A DNA stretch of 64,000 nt from Corynebacterium appendicis CIP 107643. GTDB lineage: Bacteria; Actinomycetota; Actinomycetes; Mycobacteriales; Mycobacteriaceae. Of the stretch, positions 31,341-40,934 are shown piece after piece (position 1 is the stretch's first letter; each line of letters begins with the position of its first letter). The notes under the pieces were generated by a model. It was not told where the DNA came from, did no database searches, and saw only the letters and a program-made list of their open reading frames with translations. Location of the stretch: assembly GCF_030408415.1 (NCBI RefSeq), contig NZ_CP046976.1:806001-870000 (forward strand), read 5' to 3'. Position numbers and translations under genes: made by a program.

Positions 31341-31901
31341 GTGCCTGAGAATTTCGACTCGAACCAGATACGCGTCGGGGACCCGGAGCGATCCGAGGCG
31401 CTGGACCGGCTTGGGGAGCACTTCGCTAATGGTTATCTCGACGTCAACGAGTTCGAGGAGCGCACCGGCCAGGCCGCGACCGCGCGGACACAGGCGGATC
31501 TCTCGGCGCTGTTCGGCGACCTGCCGGGTGGTCAGTCGCACGAGGCGCCGGTGCCGGCCACAAGACAAGCGGGTTCCATGGGCGCGCACACCACCGCCGA
31601 GCAGGACGCGGACCGCGAGCTCGAGGAAGTGCTGGAGCGCAAGAAGAAGCTGGACCGTGCCCTGGGCATCCTGTGGTCGGTCACGACGGCGGCGTTCTTC
31701 CTGGGGCTCTTCGCCTTCGACTGGGACTTCTTCTGGGTGGTCTTCCCGATCGCGGGTCTGCTCACGTGGGGCTTGTATGAGTTCTACGACATCGGTGACG
31801 AAGAAGACGACATGCTCGACAAGATCTTGGAGGATCGGAGCAAGGAGCGCGCGGAACGCCTCCGCATCGCGTACGAGCGTCGCAAGGAGCTGGGCAAGTA
31901 G
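31341..31901 (+). CDS. DUF1707 (SHOCT-like) membrane protein
   Basis: 186 residues, GTG start. The N-terminus IRVGDPERSEALDRLGEHF followed by ANGYLDVNEFEERTGQA is the DUF1707 domain of actinobacterial membrane-associated proteins. A charged helix (EQDADRELEEVLERKKKLDR) precedes two membrane segments (ILWSVTTAAFFLGLFAFDW, FFWVVFPIAGLLTWGLYEF) and an acidic/basic C-terminal helix. Role unknown, possibly membrane stress. A scrap of a related gene is at 24999. It meets the convergent YoaK-like gene with no gap. Confidence 0.8.
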   Translation: MPENFDSNQIRVGDPERSEALDRLGEHFANGYLDVNEFEERTGQAATARTQADLSALFGDLPGGQSHEAPVPATRQAGSMGAHTTAEQDADRELEEVLERKKKLDRALGILWSVTTAAFFLGLFAFDWDFFWVVFPIAGLLTWGLYEFYDIGDEEDDMLDKILEDRSKERAERLRIAYERRKELGK

Positions 31902-32579
31902 CTACACGTGCAAGCCGCGGGAGCGGCGCATGTGCCGGTTCACCAGGGCGGCCACGGTGCCCGCGACGAGGAGCACGCTGACCACCCACACGGAGTACAG
32001 ACCGAACTCGACGTAGCAGCGTCCGCCGATCAACGCGCCGCACGCGAGCGAGAGCCACAGCGCGAAGTTGATCAGCCACGCGCTGTGCGGGCCGCCAAAG
32101 AACGCGGCGACGAAGCGCTGCGCCATCTTCACCAGAGTGCCGGTCATGTACGTCAGGGAGATCGACACTTCGCCGTTGCGCTCGAACGTCGAGTTCATCG
32201 CGCCGACAGTGAACGACAGGCTGTAGACCGCCATGTCTTCGTGCCCTGTCGCCACCCACACGGATGCGATCGCGGAGGTCAGGCACACGAATAGCAGGAT
32301 CACTTCGCGCGTACGCGTCGGCGGCAGGTACTTCTGCCCGAGCTGACTAATCAAGGCGCCGATCGCGACCCCGACCAAGAACAGCAGCATGAGGAGGCCG
32401 GCTTTGGTGGCGACGTCGAGGTGGCCGTCGTTAAGCGCTGCGGTGAGGCGCGTCGTGTTGCCGGACATGAACGACAGGAAGAAGCCGCCTAGGTACATGA
32501 AGCCGAGCGCGTCAATGAACCCCGTGATCGACGACAAGTAGACGGCGTGGAGGTGCTCGCCCGTGCGGTAACCTTTCAT
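31902..32579 (-). CDS. DUF1275 (YoaK-family) membrane protein
   Basis: 225 residues with six or seven membrane segments. Family marks are GFIDALGFMYLGGFFLSFMS followed by GNTTRL, ISLTYMTGTLVKMAQ, and a short basic tail MRRSRGLHV. DUF1275 proteins are widespread integral membrane proteins with unproven transport roles. It has its own start at 32579; the LpxA-like neighbours do not suggest a pathway. Confidence 0.85.
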   Translation of the reverse strand: MKGYRTGEHLHAVYLSSITGFIDALGFMYLGGFFLSFMSGNTTRLTAALNDGHLDVATKAGLLMLLFLVGVAIGALISQLGQKYLPPTRTREVILLFVCLTSAIASVWVATGHEDMAVYSLSFTVGAMNSTFERNGEVSISLTYMTGTLVKMAQRFVAAFFGGPHSAWLINFALWLSLACGALIGGRCYVEFGLYSVWVVSVLLVAGTVAALVNRHMRRSRGLHV

Positions 32580-32649
32580 GAGCTCAAGCTACAACACACG
32601 GCCGTGAAGGTTGCGGCCGTCGCACGCTTATCGACGACGGCGCTGGCCC

Positions 32650-33336
32650 CTAGAGCTCCTCGACCCTGCCGCGATCTTCCACCAAACGGATCGCGCCGAG
32701 CGGCATGTCGGTGCCGGAAGGGTAGCTCAGGTTTCCCTTCTCGACGATCAATCGGACGCGCTTACCCACGTACGGCTCCCACTGTTCGCTTGAGTTGGAG
32801 TAGCTGTCGTTATTTCCGAGCGAGATGATCTCATTGACTCGGGTGTAGGGTTCGGGGCCCGCCTTCCGCGCAGTGATTTCGGTGGGCTCATCGAGCACGA
32901 GCACGTAGTACCTGTCCGACGGCTTGCTGTAATCCGGGTTCGGATCCGGCGCGCCCTTTAAGACCTCTTCGGTGGTCTGCTTTTCCACCGTGCCGATGTA
33001 CTCGGTTTCTCCCGGCGCGAGGTCGCTGGACTCTTGGTCCTGGGTGTCATCGTCGGCAGCGTCATTACCGTCAGCGCCGGTGTCGGCGTGCTCCTCTTCG
33101 GTGTCGGCTGCGTCGACGGCCTCAGGTTCATCCGCGTCGCCCTCGGCTTCGTCGTCGGGACCGAGAACAGTGCCGTCGTTGTACTGCGTGACTGTGACGA
33201 TCTCGACATCGCCGGCAGGTTTCTCCGGCGCCGCCTGGGGCACCTCGGCGGAGTCGTTGCCTCCGCAGGCTGTGAGAAGCAAGGAGGTGCCGATGATGAC
33301 GCTGGTGAAACGCGTAGCGCGGCGTCGGGAAGTCAT
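32650..33336 (-). CDS. Secreted lipoprotein of unknown function
   Basis: 228 residues from ATG 33336. A basic start and hydrophobic stretch end in the lipobox LLTACGG, so the mature protein is anchored by Cys about residue 24. A long acidic linker (many D/E between residues 65 and 115) leads to a compact C-terminal domain with YYVLVLDEPTEITARKAGPE, VNEIISLGN and KRVRLIVEKGNLSYPSGTDM. It is a likely substrate for Lnt. I do not recognise the domain. Confidence 0.7.
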   Translation of the reverse strand: MTSRRRATRFTSVIIGTSLLLTACGGNDSAEVPQAAPEKPAGDVEIVTVTQYNDGTVLGPDDEAEGDADEPEAVDAADTEEEHADTGADGNDAADDDTQDQESSDLAPGETEYIGTVEKQTTEEVLKGAPDPNPDYSKPSDRYYVLVLDEPTEITARKAGPEPYTRVNEIISLGNNDSYSNSSEQWEPYVGKRVRLIVEKGNLSYPSGTDMPLGAIRLVEDRGRVEEL

Positions 33337-33388
33337 GCAGCTCAAAGTAGCACGATTCAGACACATCGGAGAGGTCGGTAGATCGAGC

Positions 33389-34480
33389 TCAGGCTAGGAG
33401 CTCGAAGGGGATCGGCTCGATCTCGACACCGTTGACCACCACGGAAACGGCGTGCGGGCCGGGATAGAGAGTTCGGGTGCTGGTCACGGTGAAAGGGTGG
33501 CGCTTGGTCAGGCCGCGCTCTTCACCGGGGGCGAGGGTGAACCGGCCGAGGCGGAAGGTGGTGGGGCGGCGGGTACCGTTCTTCTTAAGGAAGTGGATGC
33601 GGTAGTCGACAAGAATGTGGCGGGGTTCATGCGAAGCATTGACCACACGCGCGGTGAGCTCGGCTTTCTCGCCGGCGGCGACACGGGGCGGGAAAGCTGC
33701 GGAGACCAGCTGGATGTTGTCGGCGGCGGCGAAACCGACGACGGCGAGGGCGCCGGGATCGCCCTGCTTGATCAACCCGCGCAGGCCGCGCTCGGCGACC
33801 CAGGAGACCTCCGGGGACGGGCTCTCGGCGAGCCAGCGCTCGGCGGTGGCGACGGCGAGTAAAGGGTGGGTGCGACCGATGTCGTTGAGGTTATTGGCCA
33901 CGGAGGTGCGCACATACAGAGAAGTATCGGCGTAGAGCCGGTCGAGCACGGGAATGATGGGTGCAGGATCATCCAGAAACGGGCGGTGAACGGGGGCCCA
34001 GGGGAGGCGGGGGCGGATGCCTTCCGTCGATAAGCGGCGCACGTTGTGGCTTGTCGAGTGCGACCACTCCTCGACGCGTTCCATGGTGAGCGCGGGGTAG
34101 CGCGCAAGGTACGGGCGTACGGCCCACTCGCCGGTGAATGCGCGGGTGAGCGCCTCGGTCGCGGTAAGGGAAAGCTCAGGGTGATCGAGGCCATAGTCCT
34201 CGATGAAGCGGCTTATGGGCCACAGGTGGAATGCGTGGTTGAAGTAGCCTTCGCCTTCCGCGAGCTCGGGACCGAGCTTGTCGACGACCCCCGCCACCGC
34301 CTCCTCATAATCTCCCGGGAGCCGCTCGCGCAGGCCTCGGGCGAAGACGCCGACGCGGTCCTTGATCTCCAAGTCGTCGACGCGCGGAGCGACCCAGGCT
34401 GCGTACTCCTCGCCGTCGATGCCCAGCTGGTTGCCTAGCTTTCGGGCGGTATCGGCGCCGAAGAAATACTTCATCTTCAT
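33389..34480 (-). CDS. DNA alkylation repair protein, AlkC-like HEAT-repeat protein
   Basis: 363 residues. The N-terminus MKYFFGADTARKLG and the HEAT-like middle with VEEWSHSTSHNVRRLSTEGI followed by RPRLPWA match AlkC-type DNA glycosylases, which remove N3- and N7-alkylated bases. Aromatic and basic residues of the pocket are in that central segment. The last 110 residues form a beta domain (LTARVVNASHEPRHILVDYR, THRHPFTVTS-like) often fused in this group. Start may be ATG 34480 or the second Met two codons on. Confidence 0.75.
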   Translation of the reverse strand: MKMKYFFGADTARKLGNQLGIDGEEYAAWVAPRVDDLEIKDRVGVFARGLRERLPGDYEEAVAGVVDKLGPELAEGEGYFNHAFHLWPISRFIEDYGLDHPELSLTATEALTRAFTGEWAVRPYLARYPALTMERVEEWSHSTSHNVRRLSTEGIRPRLPWAPVHRPFLDDPAPIIPVLDRLYADTSLYVRTSVANNLNDIGRTHPLLAVATAERWLAESPSPEVSWVAERGLRGLIKQGDPGALAVVGFAAADNIQLVSAAFPPRVAAGEKAELTARVVNASHEPRHILVDYRIHFLKKNGTRRPTTFRLGRFTLAPGEERGLTKRHPFTVTSTRTLYPGPHAVSVVVNGVEIEPIPFELLA

Positions 34481-34489
34481 GGCGTTTGC

Positions 34490-35179
34490 TTAATCGTGCT
34501 CAGCGAGTAGCCGAACCACTTCCTTGCCCACACCCGTGGCGGACATCGGATTCTGGCCGGTGACGAGTGTGCCGTCGGTGATCACGTGCTCGGTCATGGG
34601 GATCTTCGCGGTGGTGAACTCACCCGCCTCAGTCGCGAGCTTCTCTTCCAGCGAGTAGGGGACTGCATCGGCGCGGCGGGCGAGCTTCTCCTCTGTCCAG
34701 GTGTAACCGGTGATTTTCTTACCGGAAAGGAGTGTGCTTCCTGAGGTGAGCTGCACGTCCAGCAACCCGCTCGGACCGTGGCACACCGCGGAGACGATCT
34801 TGCCGTTGTCGGCGAAGTCGGCGAGAAGATTCTTCAGTGCCGGATCATCGAAATCGAACAAGGTTCCGTGGCCGCCGATGAGGTAAACGGCGTCGAAATC
34901 GCTGGCATTGAGGTCGGCCACGGCCGCGGTGTCGTCGAGCTGCGACATGAACTCGCGGTCCTGGTACCGCTTTGACGTGCCGCCCAAGTTGATCACCGGC
35001 GGCTGAAGACTCACCGGATCAATGGGGACCTCGCCGCCGGAGATGCTGGCCAGGGTCACGTCGTGGCCTGCCTCAGTCAGAACGTCGTAGAAATGGGTGT
35101 ACTCGCCGAGCCACATGCCGGTGCGGTTACCGGTCTTCTCGTAGTGGGTGGCGCTGGTGGAAATAGCTAGTACCTTCAT
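34490..35179 (-). CDS. DJ-1/PfpI-family protein (Hsp31-like)
   Basis: 229 residues. VYLIGGHGTLFDF and the nucleophile elbow SAVCHGPSGLLDV (Cys followed by His) are typical of the HchA/Hsp31 group of glutamine amidotransferase-like proteins; the glutamate expected near the N-terminal ISGGEVPIDP is present. These act as glyoxalases or deglycases on methylglyoxal and as stress chaperones. It lies nine bases downstream of the AlkC-like start on the same strand, so it is the gene before it in one unit of damage-response character. Confidence 0.82.
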   Translation of the reverse strand: MKVLAISTSATHYEKTGNRTGMWLGEYTHFYDVLTEAGHDVTLASISGGEVPIDPVSLQPPVINLGGTSKRYQDREFMSQLDDTAAVADLNASDFDAVYLIGGHGTLFDFDDPALKNLLADFADNGKIVSAVCHGPSGLLDVQLTSGSTLLSGKKITGYTWTEEKLARRADAVPYSLEEKLATEAGEFTTAKIPMTEHVITDGTLVTGQNPMSATGVGKEVVRLLAEHD

Positions 35180-35232
35180 GCCGACCCACCATAGGCGTTT
35201 CGGCGAGCTGGCGTTGCGCTACCGGTGCGGGG

Positions 35233-36171
35233 TTATGCGCTCTTGGATGTCTTCTTGTTCGTCTTTTTCGTGGTCTTTTCTGCGGATTTCTTGGCAGACT
35301 TTGTAGCTTTCTTCTTCGCTGTCTTCTTAGCTGCCTTCTTGGTGGACTTCTTGCCGCCTGCGTCACCGGACGTGCGGCCAAGGGAGGCTTCGAGTGCGGC
35401 CATGAGGTCGACGACATCGGCATCTTCGCCGTCACCGTCCGAGCCCGTCTTTGAGCCGGATTTCTCGCCGAAGGTCTCCTCGGTGTCGAGGGTGTCGCCC
35501 TGGGCGAATTTGGCGTCGATAAGCTTGCGCAACTCGATCTGGTAATCGTCCTCGAACTCTTCGGGCGTGAAGTCGGAGGAGTACTGCTCGACGAGCGCGG
35601 AGGAGAGCTCGAGCTCTTTTTTGCCGATCTTCGCCTTGGACTTGGCGCCCTTGAAGTCGACGTCGCGGACCTCATCGGCCCAGTGCATGCCCTGCAGGAC
35701 CAGGACATTGCCACGGACGTGCAGGGCGCCCAGGCGGGTCTTTTGGCGCAGGGCGAATTTCACGATCGCGGTGCGGTCCGTCTCCTTGAGCGTTTCGCGC
35801 AGGAGCAGGTAGGACTTCGGGGTCTTGCCCTCGGGCTCCAAATAGTAGGACTTCTCCATCATGATCGGGTCGACCTGGTCCGCGGGGACGAACTGGACCA
35901 CCTCGATCTCGTTGTTGTCAGCTTCCGGGAGGGCATCGAAGTCTTCGCCGGTGAGCACGACAGTCTCACCGTCTTCCTCGAAAGCCTTGTCGATGTCGCT
36001 GTATTCCACGATCTCCTCGCACACCTCGCAGCGCCGCTCATAGCGGATGCGGCCGCCGTCTTCGTTGTGGACTTGGTGGAAAGAGATGTCGTGGTCGTCG
36101 GTAGCTCCGTAGGCTTTAACGGGAACGTTGACAAGGCCGAATGTGATGGATCCGCTCCAGATTGCGCGCAT
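35233..36171 (-). CDS. ku: Ku protein of bacterial non-homologous end joining
   Basis: 312 residues. Starts MRAIWSGSITFGLVNVPVKA, the standard bacterial Ku opening, with the CEVCEEIVE zinc-ribbon-like segment, the core ring (SYYLEPEGKTPKSYLLLRET, RLGALHVRGNVLVLQGM) and a Lys/Thr/Ala-rich tail from about residue 255. Such basic tails help DNA binding and threading. The homodimer binds double-strand ends and recruits LigD, encoded divergently with the two starts 65 bases apart. This places both genes of the two-component end-joining system side by side. Confidence 0.95.
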   Translation of the reverse strand: MRAIWSGSITFGLVNVPVKAYGATDDHDISFHQVHNEDGGRIRYERRCEVCEEIVEYSDIDKAFEEDGETVVLTGEDFDALPEADNNEIEVVQFVPADQVDPIMMEKSYYLEPEGKTPKSYLLLRETLKETDRTAIVKFALRQKTRLGALHVRGNVLVLQGMHWADEVRDVDFKGAKSKAKIGKKELELSSALVEQYSSDFTPEEFEDDYQIELRKLIDAKFAQGDTLDTEETFGEKSGSKTGSDGDGEDADVVDLMAALEASLGRTSGDAGGKKSTKKAAKKTAKKKATKSAKKSAEKTTKKTNKKTSKSA

Positions 36172-36236
36172 GACCCGCAGTGTACGTGTTGCGCGGGGTG
36201 GTGAGTCGGCCGGCGGAGAAGGAGGTGTGTACCGCG

Positions 36237-38654
36237 GTGGGGAAGAACGAGTACTCGGTGGGCGGCCGGACACTGACGGTGAGCAACCTGGACAAGGTGC
36301 TCTACCCGGCGACGGGCACGACCAAAGCGGACGTGATGAAGTACTACCTCGAGGTCGCTGATGTGCTGATCCCGCAGGTGGTGCGGCGCCCGGTGACGCG
36401 GAAGCGCTTCCCGGATGGTGTGGACGTAGAGGCGTTCTTCCGCAAGGACCTGGAAGAATCCGCACCTGAGTGGATTCCGTTCGGGATTCTGACGCACAAG
36501 GAGTCCACGAACCGGTACCCGTTGGCGGAGGAACCGGCCGTTCTCGCCTGGTTCGCGCAGGTCGCTGCGTTGGAATTGCACACCCCGCAGTGGCGGTTCG
36601 GGCAGCACGGGTACCCGGACAATCCGGACCGTCTGGTGCTGGACCTCGACCCGGGACCAGGAGTGGGGCTCGCCGAGTGCGCGGAGGTGGCCCACTGGTG
36701 CAAGGAGATCCTCGACGGCATGGGTATGGAATCCGTCCCGGTCACCTCCGGCTCGAAGGGCATCCACTTGTACGCGGCGTTGGATGGCCGCAGTACCGCC
36801 GAGCAAGTGACGGCGGTGGCCAAGGAACTCGCCCGCGCACTCGAGGCCGACAATCCGGACACCGTGACATCGGTGATGAAGAAAGAACAGCGGCGCGGCA
36901 AGGTCTTCATCGACTGGAGCCAGAACAACGGCAAGAAGACGACGGTCGCGCCCTATTCGTTGCGCGGGCGCGAACACCCGACGGTGGCGGCGCCGCGCAC
37001 GTGGGAGGAGCTGGAGGAGTCCGATCTGCGTCAGCTCGAATACACGGAGGTGCTCGAACGCGTCGCGGAGGGGAAGGATCCGATCGCGCGGCTCGGCGCA
37101 GAAAAGCAAGACCGCTTATCGACGTACCGTTCCATGCGCGATCCTTCCAAAACCGCCGAGCCGGTACCTGTTGATTCACCACGCGACAGGTCCGGCGAAG
37201 ACCCGATCTTCGTCATTCAAGAGCACCACGCTTCCTCTTTGCACTGGGACGTGCGGTTCGAGCGCGACGGCGTGCTCGTCTCCTGGGCTGTGCCCAAGGG
37301 ACCGCCGCTGGATCCGGACATGAACCGGCTGGCGGTGCAGACTGAAGACCACCCGATTGAGTACGCCACATTCTCCGGCACGATCGCGAAAGGCGAGTAC
37401 GGTGCCGGTGAGGTGGAGATCTGGGATTCCGGAACCATCGAGGTGGAGAAGTGGCGCGAAGGTAAAGAGGTCATTGCTGTTCTCCGCGGGCAAAAAGACG
37501 GAGGTCTGGGAGGGGTGCCGCGCCGCTACGCCATGATTCACACCGCCGGGATGGGTGGGCGCGGTAGCTCGAAGTCGGACAACCAGTGGCTCATGAAATT
37601 CATGAAGGACCAGCCGGAGGGGGAGTCCCAGGCGGCGTCGACGCAGGTCGAAAGCGCGGAGATGACTCTGGCGGATATGCCTGAACCGATGCTGGCCACC
37701 GCAGGAAAAGAGTCAGATATCCGGCTTAGCCGCAAAGAGGGTGAGAAGTGGGCGTTTGAGATGAAATGGGACGGCTACCGGATTCTCGCCGGAGTGGGCG
37801 GCGAAAAAGTGGTGCTCTCCAGCCGGAACGGGAAGGACTACACCGACTTTTTTCCGCAGCTGCGAGAACTGGCAGAGCTAGTGCCGGGTGGGGCCGTGCT
37901 CGACGGGGAAGTCGTCGCGCTCGACGACGACGGCCGCCCGGACTTCGGGGCGCTGCAGGCATTGCATTCCGGTGATCTCGACTCCGAATCGGTCGAAATC
38001 CGGTACATGGTCTTCGACATTCTCGCGCTCGGGCATTCGGGAAACGGGGGACAATCGCTGTTGCGGACTCCGTATGAGGCGCGCCGGGAGCTCCTGCGGA
38101 AAACCGTGCCGGAAGGTGACTACGTGTCTGTGCCGCCGGCGCACACTGGCTCGCTCGCGGAAGCGATGGACGTGAGCCGGAAACTCAAACTCGAGGGAGT
38201 AGTGGCAAAACGGCTCGGATCGGTCTACTTGCCGGGAAAGCGCGGATCTGCGTGGCTGAAGATGAAATTCCAGATTCACCAGGAAGTCATCGTGGTCGGC
38301 GTCAGGGAAGGCAAGGGAAGCCGAGCGGGCGGAATCGGGTCGCTTCTTCTGGCGGTTCCCGACGACAAGACGGGGGAGCTTGTCTATGCCGGGCGCGTGG
38401 GCACTGGGTTCAGTTCCAAGCAGTTGCAGGAAATGGAGGGGAAATTGGGGGAGAAGGAGGTGGGGGAGGCGTCGATTAGCGATGTGCCCGATGCCGACCG
38501 CGACGGCGTGTGGTGGGTGGCCCCTGAGCTCGTTGCCGAGGTCGCTCTCGCTGGCCGGACTCGCGACGGCAAGGTGCGGCATGCCGTGTGGCGGGGTTGG
38601 CGCGATGACAAAGACGCCGACGAGGTTCGCTGGACAGACGAGCTTCGGCAATAA
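36237..38654 (+). CDS. ligD: ATP-dependent DNA ligase LigD (polymerase, phosphoesterase, ligase)
   Basis: 805 residues from GTG 36237, which has AAGGAGG upstream; the frame also permits a start at 36180. Order of domains: primase-polymerase (LTVSNLDKVLYPATG, D-x-D in LVLDLDPGPG about residue 136, SGSKGIHLY), 3'-phosphoesterase (VIQEHHASSLHWDVRFERDG about residue 330) and ligase (KWDGYR, nucleophile Lys about residue 510, then SSRNGKDYT and EGVVAKRLGSVYLPGKRG). This is the same order as mycobacterial LigD. It fills, trims and seals broken ends held by Ku. Confidence 0.95.
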   Translation: MGKNEYSVGGRTLTVSNLDKVLYPATGTTKADVMKYYLEVADVLIPQVVRRPVTRKRFPDGVDVEAFFRKDLEESAPEWIPFGILTHKESTNRYPLAEEPAVLAWFAQVAALELHTPQWRFGQHGYPDNPDRLVLDLDPGPGVGLAECAEVAHWCKEILDGMGMESVPVTSGSKGIHLYAALDGRSTAEQVTAVAKELARALEADNPDTVTSVMKKEQRRGKVFIDWSQNNGKKTTVAPYSLRGREHPTVAAPRTWEELEESDLRQLEYTEVLERVAEGKDPIARLGAEKQDRLSTYRSMRDPSKTAEPVPVDSPRDRSGEDPIFVIQEHHASSLHWDVRFERDGVLVSWAVPKGPPLDPDMNRLAVQTEDHPIEYATFSGTIAKGEYGAGEVEIWDSGTIEVEKWREGKEVIAVLRGQKDGGLGGVPRRYAMIHTAGMGGRGSSKSDNQWLMKFMKDQPEGESQAASTQVESAEMTLADMPEPMLATAGKESDIRLSRKEGEKWAFEMKWDGYRILAGVGGEKVVLSSRNGKDYTDFFPQLRELAELVPGGAVLDGEVVALDDDGRPDFGALQALHSGDLDSESVEIRYMVFDILALGHSGNGGQSLLRTPYEARRELLRKTVPEGDYVSVPPAHTGSLAEAMDVSRKLKLEGVVAKRLGSVYLPGKRGSAWLKMKFQIHQEVIVVGVREGKGSRAGGIGSLLLAVPDDKTGELVYAGRVGTGFSSKQLQEMEGKLGEKEVGEASISDVPDADRDGVWWVAPELVAEVALAGRTRDGKVRHAVWRGWRDDKDADEVRWTDELRQ

Positions 38655-38818
38655 AAGGAGAAAAAATTTCGCCGGCGTAACTAAAAGCCTGAATCTTTGT
38701 TTCGCTCGTACTATATTCCTCTACAAAGTAATCTGAGTCACGTTTCGATCCGGATGCGTTTCGGAGCAAATGGATGTGGCTTGGACTACGAGGCACTACG
38801 AGGAATGAGGTACTTACG

Positions 38819-40882
38819 TTGAGCACGAAAGTCACCGGCGGTGATGCAGGTACTCCCCGCACTGAGCGCGGGGATCGGGCATTGGGGCCGCTCGAACGTC
38901 TGTTGATGTGGCGCCCGTTTTCTGCGGTCGCGCGCACACTCATCATCCTGGCGCTGGTCTTCCCGCTGCTGTTCGCGGGCCTGTTCATGTGGGCTATGTG
39001 GGACCCGACCGGCTCCGTCCCCAACACCAAGCTCGCGGTGGTGAACAATGACAAGGGCGTTGACCGCGGCGAGGGGGCCGGATTAGAAGAATTCGGTGCC
39101 GACGTCGTGGAAGGGTTGACCGGCCGCGACTACCTCGATTTCGACGTGGTGAACAACGAGGACGCCCGCAAAGGTCTCATGACCGGCAAGTACCTGTTCA
39201 CTGTCACGATCCCGGAGGACTTCTCGCAGAACGTGGTCACGGTGATCGATCCGGAGCCGAAACAGGCGAATATCATGGTCAACTTCAACGACTACAACGG
39301 CAGTAACGGCGCCATTTTGACCTCCGGCCTGGTCCCGCAGATCCAGTCCGAAGTCCGCGCCGAGGTGGCCAAGACCTACGCGGAGGAGGTTCTCGGCGGC
39401 CTCAACGAGCTGGGCGACGGCATCCGCCAGGCAGCTGACGGCTCCAAGCAGCTCGACGACGGTGTCGGCCAGCTCAAGGACGGCGCCGGGCGCTTGGACG
39501 ACGGTGCGAAGCAACTCAATGACGGTCTGTACCAGCTCGAGGACGGCACCGACCAGCTCGCCGACGGGGCGCGCCAGATTGATGAGGGCGTGGACAAACT
39601 GACCGGTATGCTGATCCCGCTGCTGGAGAATGTGCAGGGCGGCGTCAGCCAGCTCACACCCATCGTGGACACCCTGCGACAGTTCGGCCTGCACGCCGAG
39701 GCGGACAAGCTCGACGGCATTGTCAGTCAGCTCGACCCGGGCAACCCGGACAACGTGGTCAACGACCTGAACCGTCTGCGCGAAGGCACGGGCGAGCTCT
39801 ACGCCAACCTCTCCAATCCGGAGATGCCGTACCGAAACGGCCTCAACCAGCTCATCGACGGCTCCGAGCAGCTTGTCGACGGCACTGGACAGCTCACCGA
39901 CGGCACCGCACGCCTCCAGGACGGCGCAAATCAACTGAATGACGGTGCGAAGCAGCTCAACGACGGCACTAGCCGGTTGACCGACGGCACCTCGCAGCTT
40001 GTCGACGGCGGCGGGCAGCTCGAAGACGGCATTAACCAGCTGAAGGACGGTTCCGAGGAGCTGTCGACCAAGCTCGGCGAGGGTGCTGACCGTGCGCCGG
40101 AAGTCAAGTCCATGGATAAGTCCTCCGATCAGATCGCGGTGCCGATCATCTTCGACGAGGCGAACCTGCACCCGACGCAGGTCGTGGTCGATCCGGAGGA
40201 CCCGACGAAGAAGGAGCCGTCGAGCGGCTTCTCCGTCCTTGGCCTGATCGTGATCAACTTCCTGCTCATGGCAGTGGTGTCGATCCTTCTGCCGCACGCT
40301 ATTGGCCGCCGCCACAAGGCATCCGGCGCGGCCGGCCCGGTTTTGAGCGCCTGGGGCACGATGTTGGGCATCAACGTCGCACTCACCGCGCTGCTGGGCT
40401 TTGTGTCCATCACCCTGGGCTGGCGTCCGGAGAACTGGTTCGTCATCGTCGCGGCTCTGCTGCTGATCGACATCGCCGGCACCACGATCTTCCAGTTCTT
40501 CCGGATCCTGTTCGGCCGGGTAATCGGTGCGATGTTCAATATCGGATTCTTCGCCCTGGGTCTCTTCGTCTCCAGTGCGGTCTGGCCGCTGTCCACGCTG
40601 CCTGCCCCGCTGAAGTTCATGAACCCGCTGCACCCGATGAGCCACGCACGCAACCTGTTCGTGCGCTCCGTGGACGGCATCTACGACAACACCTTCTGGA
40701 TCGCCATCGTGGTCCTGCTGGTCTTCACCGTCCTGGCGCTCGGCGCATCCATCCTCATCTACGATGCACGCCGCAAATCTCTGTTCATCGACGACCCGAA
40801 CGAGAACGAGCGCGACCGTAAGAAGTACGAGCGCGAGATCCGCGAAGGCGAGGAGCCGCTGCAGTCGGTGTTCTCCCGCTAG
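38819..40882 (+). CDS. YhgE/Pip-domain membrane protein (ABC-2-like)
   Basis: 687 residues from TTG 38819 (GAGG nine bases upstream; an ATG 15 codons earlier is the alternative). One membrane segment follows PFSAVARTLIILALVFPLL, then a long extracytoplasmic region with about a dozen repeats of the form Q-L-x-D-G (for example SKQLDDGVGQLKDGAGRLDD), and five or six C-terminal segments similar to ABC-2 permeases. Related proteins in Gram-positive bacteria (YhgE, Pip) are phage receptors or export-associated factors. A likely -10 box, TACTAT, lies at about 38707. Confidence 0.85.
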   Translation: MSTKVTGGDAGTPRTERGDRALGPLERLLMWRPFSAVARTLIILALVFPLLFAGLFMWAMWDPTGSVPNTKLAVVNNDKGVDRGEGAGLEEFGADVVEGLTGRDYLDFDVVNNEDARKGLMTGKYLFTVTIPEDFSQNVVTVIDPEPKQANIMVNFNDYNGSNGAILTSGLVPQIQSEVRAEVAKTYAEEVLGGLNELGDGIRQAADGSKQLDDGVGQLKDGAGRLDDGAKQLNDGLYQLEDGTDQLADGARQIDEGVDKLTGMLIPLLENVQGGVSQLTPIVDTLRQFGLHAEADKLDGIVSQLDPGNPDNVVNDLNRLREGTGELYANLSNPEMPYRNGLNQLIDGSEQLVDGTGQLTDGTARLQDGANQLNDGAKQLNDGTSRLTDGTSQLVDGGGQLEDGINQLKDGSEELSTKLGEGADRAPEVKSMDKSSDQIAVPIIFDEANLHPTQVVVDPEDPTKKEPSSGFSVLGLIVINFLLMAVVSILLPHAIGRRHKASGAAGPVLSAWGTMLGINVALTALLGFVSITLGWRPENWFVIVAALLLIDIAGTTIFQFFRILFGRVIGAMFNIGFFALGLFVSSAVWPLSTLPAPLKFMNPLHPMSHARNLFVRSVDGIYDNTFWIAIVVLLVFTVLALGASILIYDARRKSLFIDDPNENERDRKKYEREIREGEEPLQSVFSR

Positions 40883-40934
40883 TCAGCGGGAGAAGTTGGG
40901 CGGACGTCGTGACTGGCGTCCGGCCTTTCTCATG

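Noticed and set aside
39083..40645. A 520-codon minus-strand frame under the YhgE gene.
   Set aside because: It arises from the repeat structure of the plus-strand gene and has no start signal or family.
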